From: Oleiagrimonas sp963747595 | Lineage (GTDB): Bacteria > Pseudomonadota > Gammaproteobacteria > Xanthomonadales > Rhodanobacteraceae | DNA: 64,000 nucleotides | Assembly (NCBI GenBank): GCA_963747595.1 | Contig: CAVVFO010000002.1 | Coordinates: 1,984,001-2,048,000 of the forward strand | Direction: 5' to 3' | Shown here: positions 16,133 to 26,993 of the stretch, piece after piece | Layout of the letters: each line of letters begins with the position of its first letter | Position numbering within the stretch: position 1 is the stretch's first letter | Notes under the pieces: generated by a model | The model's database searches: none | Told to the model about the DNA's origin: nothing | What the model saw: only the letters and a program-made list of their open reading frames with translations | Program-made: the position numbers and the translations under genes

Positions 16133-18157
16133 ATGGCACACGTGGATACCGACCGCGGCAAACACGACTTCACGCAAAGCGTCGGTGACGATGCCGGTAC
16201 GGCACAAAACACGATGCCTGTCAGCACTTCGGGCCGCGAGCCGGGGTCGCTGGATGGAGCACGCCGCAAGGCGCTGCCGCAAGACCCGGAGCCGCGACTG
16301 GCCACCATCGCCGCCGACGCGCCGGACGGCGATGACTGGCTGCACGAGATCAAGTTCGACGGTTACCGACTCATGGCGCGACTCGAGTGCGGCACCGTGC
16401 AGCTGTTGACGCGCAACGGCAAGGACTGGAGCGGGCGCTTCCCTGTCCTGCGCAAACGCCTGGCCACTCTCAGCGTGGACAGCGCGTTGCTCGATGGCGA
16501 AATCGTGGCCCTGGACAGCGCCGGCATCAGCCGCTTCGGCGTGCTGCAGGACGCCATCGCCAACGCGCACACGGACGACCTGATCTACCAGCTGTTCGAC
16601 CTGCTGTACCTGGACGGCATCGACTTGACCCGGGTCGCGCTCATCGAACGCAAGCAGGCGCTGGCCACGCTGCTGGGGAAGGATCCCCCACCCGGCCTGC
16701 GTTACTGCGACCACATCCGCGGCCAGGGCAGTGCATTCTTCGAGGCGGCCTGCCGCAAGGATCTCGAGGGCATCATCTCCAAGCGCGCTGACGGCGGGTA
16801 TTCCGGTGGGCGCAGCAAGCAGTGGCGCAAGGTGAAATGCGGCAAGGACGACAGTTTCGTGGTCGGCGGCTTCACCGATCCCACCGGCGCGCGCCACGGC
16901 TTAGGCGCATTATTGCTGGGCACGCATGACGCCGACGGCAAGCTGCAGTACGCCGGCCGCGTGGGCACCGGATTCTCTGCGCGGCTACTGCAGAGGCTGC
17001 ACGACGCGCTTCAAGAGATCACCACCGACACCCGCCCGTTCGCCGGGCCAGTCCCGGATGCCGAAGGCGCGCACTGGGTGGCGCCCGTGCTCGTGGTGGA
17101 TGTGGCCTTCACCGAACGCACCGCTTCCGGTGTATTGCGCCACCCCAGTTTCCGCGGCGTACGCCAGGATCGCGACGCCGCACGCATCGGCACGCACGCT
17201 TCGGCCGCACCCGCGCGGCTGCCGCGCCAGGACGGCGGCACATCCCGTGACGGGCGCAGTGCCACGGTGGCCGGCATGCGCCTGACCCACCCGGACCGCA
17301 TACTCTTCAGCGAAGCCGGGCTGAGCAAACACGATCTGGCCGAGTATTACCAGACCATCGCCGAGTGGATCCTGCCGCAGCTGGCCGACCGGCCGCTGTC
17401 GCTGCTGCGCTGCCCCGAGGGTCGCGGCGAGGAATGCTTCTTCCAGAAGCATCCGCAATCGGCCATTCCCGCCAGCGTGCCGCGCAGCAACATCACGGAA
17501 AAGGACGGCTCCACCGGCACCTATGTGCACGTGCACACAGCCGCCGACTTGGTCGGCCTGGTGCAGGCCGGCACGCTGGAAATCCACCCGTGGGGCAGCC
17601 GCGTGGATGCCGTGGACAAGCCCGATCGCCTGGTCTTCGACCTCGATCCGGCACCGGACGTAGGCTGGCCGCGGGTGCTGGCCGTGGCGCGCTCGCTGCG
17701 CCAGCGCCTCGAGGATCTGGGGCTGGCCGCATTCGTGCGCACCACCGGGGGCAAGGGGCTGCACCTGGTGGTGCCCATCGAACGGCGCAGCAGCTGGGAC
17801 GCGGCCAAGGCGTTCAGCCGGGCGGTATGCGTGGCCCATGCGCACGACGACCCATCCCGATTGACCATCAACATGTCCAAATCTGCACGCCACGGCAAGA
17901 TCTTCCTGGACTACCTGCGCAACGGCCGTGGCGCCACCGCCATCGCCAGCTACGGGACGCGCGCGCGTCCTCAGGCGCCAGTGGCCGTGCCGCTGCGCTG
18001 GGATGAACTCAGACCCTCCCTGGGCCCGGACCACTACCACGTCGGCAACGTGCCGCAACGGCTGGCCGCATTGCGCACCGATCCGTGGGCCGACCTGACC
18101 GCCGCCGCACGCCGCATCACCCGTGCCATGCAGCAAGCGGTCGGCATGGATATCTGA
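16133..18157 (+). CDS. ligD: ATP-dependent DNA ligase LigD, ligase-polymerase form
   Basis: End-joining enzyme that fills and seals Ku-bound double-strand breaks. The 674-residue protein has an ATP-dependent ligase domain first, with the adenylated lysine predicted at Lys74 in HEIKFDGYR and LLDGEIVALD near 122. An OB-fold follows to about 330. From about residue 384 comes a primase-polymerase domain (THPDRILFSEAGLSK, then the metal-binding DLDP with Asp503 and Asp505, and TTGGKGLHL). The usual N-terminal 3'-phosphoesterase domain is missing: the first 60 residues are an unstructured, family-unlike tail. It stands just upstream of two Ku genes. A GCGAGG ribosome site precedes the ATG. Confidence 0.93.
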   Translation: MAHVDTDRGKHDFTQSVGDDAGTAQNTMPVSTSGREPGSLDGARRKALPQDPEPRLATIAADAPDGDDWLHEIKFDGYRLMARLECGTVQLLTRNGKDWSGRFPVLRKRLATLSVDSALLDGEIVALDSAGISRFGVLQDAIANAHTDDLIYQLFDLLYLDGIDLTRVALIERKQALATLLGKDPPPGLRYCDHIRGQGSAFFEAACRKDLEGIISKRADGGYSGGRSKQWRKVKCGKDDSFVVGGFTDPTGARHGLGALLLGTHDADGKLQYAGRVGTGFSARLLQRLHDALQEITTDTRPFAGPVPDAEGAHWVAPVLVVDVAFTERTASGVLRHPSFRGVRQDRDAARIGTHASAAPARLPRQDGGTSRDGRSATVAGMRLTHPDRILFSEAGLSKHDLAEYYQTIAEWILPQLADRPLSLLRCPEGRGEECFFQKHPQSAIPASVPRSNITEKDGSTGTYVHVHTAADLVGLVQAGTLEIHPWGSRVDAVDKPDRLVFDLDPAPDVGWPRVLAVARSLRQRLEDLGLAAFVRTTGGKGLHLVVPIERRSSWDAAKAFSRAVCVAHAHDDPSRLTINMSKSARHGKIFLDYLRNGRGATAIASYGTRARPQAPVAVPLRWDELRPSLGPDHYHVGNVPQRLAALRTDPWADLTAAARRITRAMQQAVGMDI

Positions 18158-18158
18158 C

Positions 18159-18316
18159 CCCGGACTATTCATGAATGACACGCGCCCTCACTTGTCCCTT
18201 GAGTCCACACGATTTTTCGTTCAATCGGCCATAGTTTCAGCTATGGCCTCCATCCCGAAAACCCGCGTGAACCCAATCGCCTGCGCGATCATCGCGCGTA
18301 TTCACGAATAATCCGG
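18159..18316. repeat. 158-bp element with imperfect terminal inverted repeats
   Basis: The gap between ligD and the Zn-protein gene is almost wholly an element whose ends mirror each other: CCCGGACTATTCATGAAT at 18159-18176 and the reverse complement of CCCGGATTATTCGTGAAT at 18299-18316 (16 of 18 match). Inside are a hairpin GGCCATAG-TTTCAG-CTATGGCC (18227-18248) and a GCGCGAT/ATCGCGC palindrome. The same CCCGGA..ATTC..GAAT..TCCGGG design occurs once more as a compact palindrome at 29231-29256. It looks like a non-autonomous palindromic repeat; no transposase is linked. Confidence 0.6.
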
Positions 18317-18331
18317 GCCAAGGAGATCGCG

Positions 18332-18541
18332 ATGCATGACAGCAACCCGGACCACACCGAATCGCCCTGGTGGCTGCATCCCGGCAGCGCCCAATGCGCC
18401 TTCTGCGCGGTGGCCTACCACGAGGAAAGCGAGGTCTACTGCGTGCTCTGCGACCGCGCGATCTGTCCCGCCTGTGCGCTGCAGATGGCCGGCACGCTCG
18501 AGGTGATCTGTCCCGACTGCCACCGGACGCACGAGACATGA
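18332..18541 (+). CDS. Small zinc-knuckle protein encoded with Ku
   Basis: A 69-residue protein with eight cysteines in four CxxC pairs: Cys22/25, Cys37/40, Cys45/48 and Cys60/63, plus His64. This spacing would bind two zinc ions, probably in a cross-brace (RING or B-box-like) arrangement. No known family is recognised. An AAGGAGA ribosome site sits well placed before the ATG. The stop overlaps the start of the first Ku gene by four bases, so production is coupled to Ku. A DNA-end or Ku-binding role is a reasonable guess from position only. Confidence 0.85.
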   Translation: MHDSNPDHTESPWWLHPGSAQCAFCAVAYHEESEVYCVLCDRAICPACALQMAGTLEVICPDCHRTHET

Positions 18542-19311
18542 GCGCGCGCGCCATCTGGAAAGGTGTGATCCATCTGGGAGCGACGCGCGTGCCGGTGAAA
18601 CTGTATTCCGCCGTGGCCGACCGCGATGTGCATTTCCGGCTGCTGCACGCCAAGGACAAGGTCCCCGTCAAACAGGCCATGGTGGAGCCGGACAGCCACC
18701 GAGTGGTGGCGCACGAGGACACGCAGCGCGCCTACGTCACCGACGATCACGACTGGGTGGTGTTGACCGACAACGACCTGGAAGCGCTGGAGCCCGAACC
18801 CTCCCGCACCATCGAGTTGCTGCGCTTCGTGCCGCCCGGGGTCATCGATCACCGCTGGTACGTGCGGTCCTACTACCTGGGACCCGACGGTTCGCAGGCG
18901 CACTATGCGGCACTGATCGACGCCCTGCAGAGCGCCGGCAAGGAGGGTCTGGCGCGCTGGACCATGCGCAAGCGCGAATACATCGGTGCGTTGCGGCTGC
19001 ACGCGGGCTATCCGGTGCTGGTGACGCTGCGCCACGCCGGCGAGGTGATTTCCATCGACGAGCTGGAGGCGCCACGCGGACGTGCGCTGAGCAAGAAGGA
19101 ACGCGGCATGGCCGAGCAGCTTATCGGCATGCTGCAGGATGATTTCGACCCGGACGACTACGCCGACACCCATCGTGAACGGATCATGGACCTGATCCGC
19201 AAGAAGCGCCGCGGCAAGACCGTCAAGGTACAGCCAATGAAACGCGCCAGGCCCACGCAGGATGTCGCCTCGGCGCTCGAGGCCAGTCTGCAGCGCGAAC
19301 GCGGGAGCTGA
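18538..19311 (+). CDS. ku: Ku protein, first paralogue
   Basis: Bacterial Ku, a homodimeric ring that binds double-strand DNA ends and recruits LigD. The 257-residue protein opens with the family signature AIWKGVIHLGATRVPVKLYSAV and continues through the core beta-barrel (LLRFVPPGVIDHRWYVRSYYL near 95). It ends in a basic tail (KKRRGKTVKVQPMKRARP). Length is usual for a core Ku with a short C-terminus. It overlaps the Zn-protein gene by four bases and lies four bases before a second Ku gene. The two paralogues are clearly divergent, so they are not a recent duplication. Confidence 0.93.
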   Translation: MSARAIWKGVIHLGATRVPVKLYSAVADRDVHFRLLHAKDKVPVKQAMVEPDSHRVVAHEDTQRAYVTDDHDWVVLTDNDLEALEPEPSRTIELLRFVPPGVIDHRWYVRSYYLGPDGSQAHYAALIDALQSAGKEGLARWTMRKREYIGALRLHAGYPVLVTLRHAGEVISIDELEAPRGRALSKKERGMAEQLIGMLQDDFDPDDYADTHRERIMDLIRKKRRGKTVKVQPMKRARPTQDVASALEASLQRERGS

Positions 19312-19315
19312 CGCC

Positions 19316-20380
19316 ATGGCCGCGAAGAAGAACGCCAAGGACAAGAACGGGGAAATGCAGCACCGCAATCCGCCCAGCCCGCGCCCGTTCTGGTCGGGCA
19401 CCGTCAGCTTCGGGTTGGTCAGCCTCCCGGTGAGCCTGTTCGCCGCCACGCGCAGCAAACGCGTGGCACTGCGCATGATCGACAAGGAAGGCACGCCACT
19501 GGCGCGTCGCTATTTCTGCCCACGCCAGCAGCGTGCTCTGGACTCCGACGAGATTGTGCGTGGCTACCAGGTGGGCAAATCTTCCTTCGTGGTGGTCAAG
19601 GACGAGGAGCTCGACGCCGTGGCGCCGGAAAAATCACGGGAGATGGACCTGTTGCATTTCGTCCCCGTGGACCAGATCGACCCCATGCGCTTCGTGCGCG
19701 CGTACGTGCTCGCACCCGAGGAAGGTGCGATCAAGCCGTACCGGCTGCTGGCCACAAGCATGCAGGACACCGGCCGCGCCGGCATCGCCACCTGCGTGAT
19801 CCGCGGCAAGGAATATCTGATCGCCATCCTCGCCAATGACGGCATCCTGCGCGCGGAGATCCTGCGCTTCGCCGAGGAGCTGCGCACGCCCGAAGACGTC
19901 GGCTTGCCCGCCCCCGTGGACCCGGATGAGGAGGCGCTGCAACAGATGCAGGATGCCATCGCCAAAGGCAGCCACGCGCATCTCGATCGCAGGCAACTGC
20001 GCGACCGCCACGCCCGCCGCATCCTGGAATGCGTCGGCGACAAACTGGAGACCGGAGAGGACGTGATTCACGCCGCCGATGACACCGAGGCCGACGCCCC
20101 ACCCGCCGACACCGATCCGCTGGACCTGATGGCGCTGCTCAAGGACAGCCTCAAGGAACGCAAGCACGGCGCCGATGACGGCTCTGGCAAGCGCGGCAAA
20201 GACGGCAAAGACGGCAAGAGCAAGCGTCGCAACAAAAAAAAGACCTCCGGCAAGAGCAGGGGCGGTGCTTTACGCCAGCTCACCCGCGACGACCTGTACG
20301 CCAAGGCGCAGAAGCTGGAAATCCCCGGCCGCAGCCGCATGAACAAGGATGAGCTGGCGGCAGCCATCGAGGCCGGTTGA
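19316..20380 (+). CDS. ku: Ku protein, second paralogue with long basic and SAP-like C-terminus
   Basis: A second Ku of 354 residues. The Ku core starts at PFWSGTVSFGLVSLPVSLF (about residue 25) and runs to about 235. An acidic linker follows, then a lysine/glycine repeat rich stretch (GKRGKDGKDGKSKRRNKKK near 297-315), and finally a segment resembling a SAP or Rho-N helix-extended-loop-helix (LTRDDLYAKAQKLEIPGRSR). Extended lysine-rich tails are known in some bacterial Ku proteins and aid DNA binding; the SAP-like end would add another DNA contact. It may pair with the first Ku as a heterodimer or act alone; sequence cannot decide. Confidence 0.93.
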   Translation: MAAKKNAKDKNGEMQHRNPPSPRPFWSGTVSFGLVSLPVSLFAATRSKRVALRMIDKEGTPLARRYFCPRQQRALDSDEIVRGYQVGKSSFVVVKDEELDAVAPEKSREMDLLHFVPVDQIDPMRFVRAYVLAPEEGAIKPYRLLATSMQDTGRAGIATCVIRGKEYLIAILANDGILRAEILRFAEELRTPEDVGLPAPVDPDEEALQQMQDAIAKGSHAHLDRRQLRDRHARRILECVGDKLETGEDVIHAADDTEADAPPADTDPLDLMALLKDSLKERKHGADDGSGKRGKDGKDGKSKRRNKKKTSGKSRGGALRQLTRDDLYAKAQKLEIPGRSRMNKDELAAAIEAG

Positions 20381-20518
20381 GTCGTGGTCAACGCACCGCG
20401 TGCCGGACACGGGAGCTGCGCCATCCCGGCCTTCCTTTCCCGCGCCGGCGGGGTCCGGAGGATTCCTTCGCGCCGGGGGATCTATCGGCGGACGCGGGCG
20501 TGGTCTGACGATGGACAG

Positions 20519-21079
20519 TCAGGCGCAATCATCGGTTGCCAGCTCCTCGCGCGCGACGCGCACGAATGTCTGCGCATCGGTATCGTGGTAGAAACACAGG
20601 GTCACATGCAGGCTCTGGTAATCGGGCAAAGTCTCCTGCATGACCGTTATCACCACCTGCGCGGCCGCCTCGCGTGGATACCCGTATATGCCGGTGGAAA
20701 TCGCCGGGAATGCGAGCGAGGTCAGGCCTTCGCGCGCCGCCAGCGCCATGGAGTTCCTGTAGCAATCAGCCAGCAGGCCCGATTTGTCTTTGGTCTTGGC
20801 GTACACGGGGCCTACCGTGTGGATCACATGGCCGGCGGGCAGGGCGAAACCATCGGTCAATGCCACCTGCCCGTCCGGCAGCCCGTCGGGCCAATCGCGT
20901 GCACGCAGTTCCCGGCAGGCGCGCTTGAGCTCCGGGCCCGCAGCGCGGTGAATGGCGCCATCCACGCCGCCGCCACCCAGCAGTGAATGATTGGCCGCGT
21001 TGACGATGGCATCGACCTCGAGCTGCGTGATGTCGCCTACAATGACCTGCAGCCGGTCATCGAAAAAGCTGGTGTCCAT
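20519..21079 (-). CDS. Macrodomain protein, O-acetyl-ADP-ribose deacetylase-like
   Basis: A 186-residue macrodomain protein of the YmdB/MacroD type, which removes ADP-ribose or acetyl groups from ADP-ribosylated substrates. Motifs are complete: GDITQLEVDAIVNAAN near residue 16, GGGGVDGAIHRAAG near 36, HTVGPVY near 82, and FPAISTGIYGYP near 115. The start at 21079 is chosen because GGAGG lies just upstream and the macrodomain begins soon after; longer forms are not family-like. It converges on the second Ku gene, 138 bases apart with no clear terminator between. A link to DNA repair is inference. Confidence 0.9.
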   Translation of the reverse strand: MDTSFFDDRLQVIVGDITQLEVDAIVNAANHSLLGGGGVDGAIHRAAGPELKRACRELRARDWPDGLPDGQVALTDGFALPAGHVIHTVGPVYAKTKDKSGLLADCYRNSMALAAREGLTSLAFPAISTGIYGYPREAAAQVVITVMQETLPDYQSLHVTLCFYHDTDAQTFVRVAREELATDDCA

Positions 21080-21175
21080 GAAGACCTCCGTGAGCGCTGC
21101 AGACAGCACCACCATGATGAAGCGACAAAAGCAACGGTCGGTGACCATGCCTGCGGTTTTTTTCCCACCGCCACA

Positions 21176-22021
21176 TCAGGTCGTCTGCAGCAACCGAGAT
21201 GGATGCGTGTACACCACATGGCGCCCCGGCCGCGCGAACCCGATCAGGGTCAGGCCAGTGGATTGCGCCAGATGGATTGCCAGCGCGGTGGGGGCGGAAA
21301 TGGCAACCAGCAGGGTGATGCCCGCCGTTGCGGCCTTGGTCACCATTTCATAGCTGGCACGGCTGGTAATGAGAAGGAAACCGGCCTCGGGATCGTGTCC
21401 GGCGCGGCTCATGGCGCCGATGAGTTTGTCCAGGGCGTTGTGGCGGCCGACGTCTTCACGCACCAGCAGAATCGTGCCGCTGGCATCGGCCCACGCGGCC
21501 GCGTGCACAGAACCCGTCACCGCATTGATGGGTTGATATGCGCGCAGCGCGTGAAGCGCCTTTTGCAGAACCCGTAGTGCAATACAGGGCCCGGGGCCCA
21601 CCGAGGCGGGATGCCGCACCGCATCTTCCAGCGTGCGCGCGCCGCACAGGCCACAGCCGCTGCGACCCGGCAGCAGGCGTTGACGCGAGGCATGACCGGC
21701 GCTGGGGCGAGCATCTGCCGTGACGGTCATGGCCAGTTCAATGCCTTCCAGACGGGGGCGGATCTCCACTGAGATCAACGCATCGGCATTGGGAATCAGA
21801 CTTTCGCTGAGTGAGAACCCCAGCGCGAAATCCTCCAGATCCAGAGCCGTGGCCATCATCACCGAGAATGGTTCGCCGTTGTAGATCATGGCGATGGGAA
21901 CTTCCTCGGCGATGGCGTCCCCCGTGTGTTCCACCACGCCGTTGCGGCAACGCTGGACCATGCGCCGCGCGTAACCTCTCCCGGGCGCTCTGGCTGGTTG
22001 ACCGGCTCGCGCCGATGCCAT
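21176..22021 (-). CDS. fdhD: Formate dehydrogenase accessory sulfurtransferase FdhD
   Basis: FdhD transfers sulfur from IscS to the molybdenum cofactor, making the sulfido ligand that formate dehydrogenase needs for activity. The 281-residue protein has the redox pair Cys123/Cys126 in SGCGLCGART and the nucleotide-binding VREDVGRHNALDKLIG near 190. It lies four bases after the DUF1641 gene and two genes after the dehydrogenase, as expected for a maturation factor. An in-frame ATG at 21961 would shorten it by 20 residues and still keep all family sequence; which start is used is unclear. Confidence 0.93.
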   Translation of the reverse strand: MASARAGQPARAPGRGYARRMVQRCRNGVVEHTGDAIAEEVPIAMIYNGEPFSVMMATALDLEDFALGFSLSESLIPNADALISVEIRPRLEGIELAMTVTADARPSAGHASRQRLLPGRSGCGLCGARTLEDAVRHPASVGPGPCIALRVLQKALHALRAYQPINAVTGSVHAAAWADASGTILLVREDVGRHNALDKLIGAMSRAGHDPEAGFLLITSRASYEMVTKAATAGITLLVAISAPTALAIHLAQSTGLTLIGFARPGRHVVYTHPSRLLQTT

Positions 22022-22025
22022 CGAT

Positions 22026-22507
22026 TCAGGCGCCGCCGCGTTTGCCGGTCATGTCGGTGACAGGCTTTTCGACGTCGCGATCCAGTGTATCGACAAACGC
22101 CTTGATGGCATCGAGAACGGGCCGCGCGTTCTGCCACAGGTCCTTGTCGTTGAGCATGCGGTAGACACCTTTCAGGCCTGGCGCCTCCTCGTCCTTTTTC
22201 ACCGGTGCGGCGCCAAGCTGACGTATCGCGTTCTCGACAGCGGTGAGGCCCTTGTAGAACGTGGCCGGTTCGAGGCGCCCCAGCACGATCATCAGCGCCG
22301 CCAGGTTCTGTACCGCATTGCGCGCGCCCTGGCTGTCGAGCCCTCCCATCAGTATCCGCGTGATGGGCGTTCCCGCCGCCACCGCGTCATTGGCCAGGCG
22401 CAACACGCCCTTCTCGTGCAACGTCTGCAGCAGGCGTTGCAATTCTTCGTCGGCGTCGGGTGTGATCCTGACCGGTGTCGGCGTGTAGGAAGAAATCGGC
22501 TCGGCCA

Positions 22508-22508
<1 letters not shown>
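22026..22508 (-). CDS. DUF1641 protein, likely formate dehydrogenase partner subunit
   Basis: A 160-residue, mostly helical protein of the DUF1641 family with no membrane segment or cysteine. In Firmicutes such as Bacillus the family partner (ForE, encoded next to the FdhF-like subunit ForC) is thought to link the dehydrogenase to the membrane quinone pool. Here the start overlaps the dehydrogenase stop (a shared ATGA), so the two are co-translated. A proteobacterial version would hand electrons to ubiquinone if the model holds; that is inference. It is conserved in the core region RLANDAVAAGTPITRILMGG near 36-55. Confidence 0.85.
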
Positions 22509-25483
<2,975 letters not shown>

Positions 25484-25652
25484 TGCTGGCGCTCCGGAGC
25501 AATCGCGTCACGCACGACGGATGGGCGCTGGGAGGGCGCCGCCCGAACGTGGCGCAGGGGTGGCTGGCTTGCGGTTGCCATGAAGAGTACGCCCGCTCGG
25601 TGAGCCTTATGTGAAAATCCGGTCTTTCCGCACGTTCACCATGAATCGCAGG

Positions 25653-25774
25653 CAGGGCGGGTTCATCCGTGACGGGACGTCCTTTGGTCGGAATGACGGC
25701 GCCGCCTTACCGGCAGTGCACCCCGCCCTCCCCAAACAGGCGCCGTCACTTCCGTTCCTCCTTGAACCGCCGCG
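25653..25774. repeat. Diverged paired REP-like element
   Basis: A worn copy of the paired REP element: AGGGCGGGTTCATCC opens the left arm and CTCCTTGAACCGCCG closes the right, with GACGGCGCCGCC and GGCGCCGTC as the inner arms. The right arm is the better preserved. It occupies most of the 356-base gap between the formate dehydrogenase start and queD; the rest holds nothing else I can identify. Confidence 0.6.
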
Positions 25775-25839
25775 GTCTTTGCGTCTGCGGCGCTCTTGGC
25801 AGACCATGCTCGCTTGTCTTCACCGCTTCGGACTTCGCC

Positions 25840-26202
25840 ATGGACATCTTCAAGGTCTTCACTTTCGAAGCCGCGCACCGGCTTCCCCACGTCGCGGACG
25901 GTCACAAGTGTGCGCGCCTGCATGGACACTCCTTCCGCGCCGAGATTCACGTGCGTGGTGAACCGGATCCGCACAGCGGCTGGATCATGGACTACGGCGA
26001 CATCAAGGCCGCCTTCGCTCCGCTGCTCGAACGTCTGGACCACCATTACCTGAATGAGATCGACGGGCTGGCCAACCCCACCAGCGAACATCTGGCGCAG
26101 TGGATCTGGCAGCGACTGCAACCGGACCTTCCTGCGCTGAGCCGGGTCGTGGTGCACGAGACGTGTACCAGTGGTGCCATCTATACCGGGCCGCACACGT
26201 AA
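25840..26202 (+). CDS. queD: 6-carboxy-tetrahydropterin synthase QueD
   Basis: Second enzyme of the queuosine precursor pathway, converting dihydroneopterin triphosphate to 6-carboxy-tetrahydropterin. The 120-residue protein carries the three zinc histidines at His13, His28 and His30 (AAHRLPH..., LHGHSF), the catalytic Cys24, and the C-terminal HETCTSGAIY with the substrate-binding glutamate. The length is typical of QueD rather than the longer eukaryotic PTPS. The start at 25840 is the first that places FTFEAAH at the usual position; it has no clear ribosome site. It stands alone between the formate dehydrogenase and ATP synthase genes. Confidence 0.9.
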   Translation: MDIFKVFTFEAAHRLPHVADGHKCARLHGHSFRAEIHVRGEPDPHSGWIMDYGDIKAAFAPLLERLDHHYLNEIDGLANPTSEHLAQWIWQRLQPDLPALSRVVVHETCTSGAIYTGPHT

Positions 26203-26227
26203 CACCGCGCAGGTCGCGCGGGTTTGC

Positions 26228-26257
26228 TTGCGGCTCACTTTGCGCCACTGGTATGAT
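26228..26257 (+). promoter_or_regulatory. Putative sigma-70 promoter of the atp operon
   Basis: TTGCGG and TATGAT (5/6 to TATAAT) separated by 18 bases, about 290 bases before atpI. A transcript from here would carry the large hairpin at 26323-26420 in its leader. It is the best -35/-10 pair I see in the 344-base gap. Confidence 0.45.
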
Positions 26258-26322
26258 CTGCAAACTTTGTTGATCGGTTTGTACGGCCGAGGGGCCCTCT
26301 GAACAACTCTGTACAGGTGACA

Positions 26323-26420
26323 TGATGTCCAGATGGCCCGCACGCTGCGGCGCATGGTGCAGCCAAGGCTGGTTGCCTTGGCAAGACGCGTGCCGCAGCG
26401 TGCGGGCCATCTGGGCATCA
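26323..26420. repeat. 98-bp inverted repeat with 29-nt arms before atpI
   Basis: Two 29-nt arms (26323-26351 and 26392-26420) match with one G:T mismatch; the inner 23 bases of each arm pair perfectly. The 40-base centre contains its own hairpin, GCCAAGGC-TGGTT-GCCTTGGC (26362-26382). As RNA it would fold into a very stable long stem. It has no T-run, so it is not a simple terminator. No second copy is in the window. It may be a palindromic mobile repeat or an atp mRNA leader structure. Confidence 0.8.
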
Positions 26421-26546
26421 CCCCCAGCATTTGAAATCAAGATGATGGGGTCGGTTCTGTCTGTCCACATGCCTGCGTTACACTGCCTCGACAGGCAACC
26501 CGCCTGCCTTCGCCAGTGCGCCTTGGCATGCGAACAGACAAAACCG

Positions 26547-26990
26547 ATGACATCTGCACAGACTTGCTCAGAGGACCCCACAGGTCGGACCGCGCGAGTT
26601 CCGCCACAAGTGAATGCAGTGTTGAATTCTATCGCTGCCGGCCTCAGGCTGGCCGTGCATATTGTCGTGTGGCAGCTTGGAGTGTCATTGCTGGCCGCTG
26701 TGCTGTTTCTCCTGATCGGAGGATCACCATCAGCGCTGGCAGCCTTTTTGGGGGGCGTCATCGTGGCGCTGGGCACGACACTCTTTGCATGGCGTGTCTT
26801 CGTGCCCAGGCACGCCGATGCGGGAACGACCATGGGCCGCCTGATGCTGGGCACGGCAATGAAATGGGCCGTGGTCATTGGGGGCTTCTACGTGTTGATC
26901 GCGTGCCTGCGGCTGCCGCCCCTGCCCACGCTGGTGGGAATGATCGCGGCGCTGGGGGTTCATCTGGCGTCATTGAGGTTCAAGGACTAA
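26547..26990 (+). CDS. atpI: ATP synthase protein I
   Basis: AtpI is a small membrane protein that assists assembly of the c-ring or magnesium uptake for the ATP synthase. The 147-residue product has four hydrophobic segments (about residues 35-60, 62-82, 105-127 and 129-145), the family layout, and ends LASLRFKD three bases before atpB. The N-terminus is poorly defined: 26547 is the first ATG giving a plausible length, and a GTG near 26613 would remove a polar 22-residue lead. Its position directly before atpB supports the call. Confidence 0.82.
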   Translation: MTSAQTCSEDPTGRTARVPPQVNAVLNSIAAGLRLAVHIVVWQLGVSLLAAVLFLLIGGSPSALAAFLGGVIVALGTTLFAWRVFVPRHADAGTTMGRLMLGTAMKWAVVIGGFYVLIACLRLPPLPTLVGMIAALGVHLASLRFKD

Positions 26991-26993
26991 AGC

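Noticed and set aside
26322..26546. N-terminal extension of atpI into the 98-bp inverted repeat.
   Set aside because: The extension gives Trp/Arg/Cys-rich sequence that appears mirrored on the other strand because of the repeat, not family sequence.
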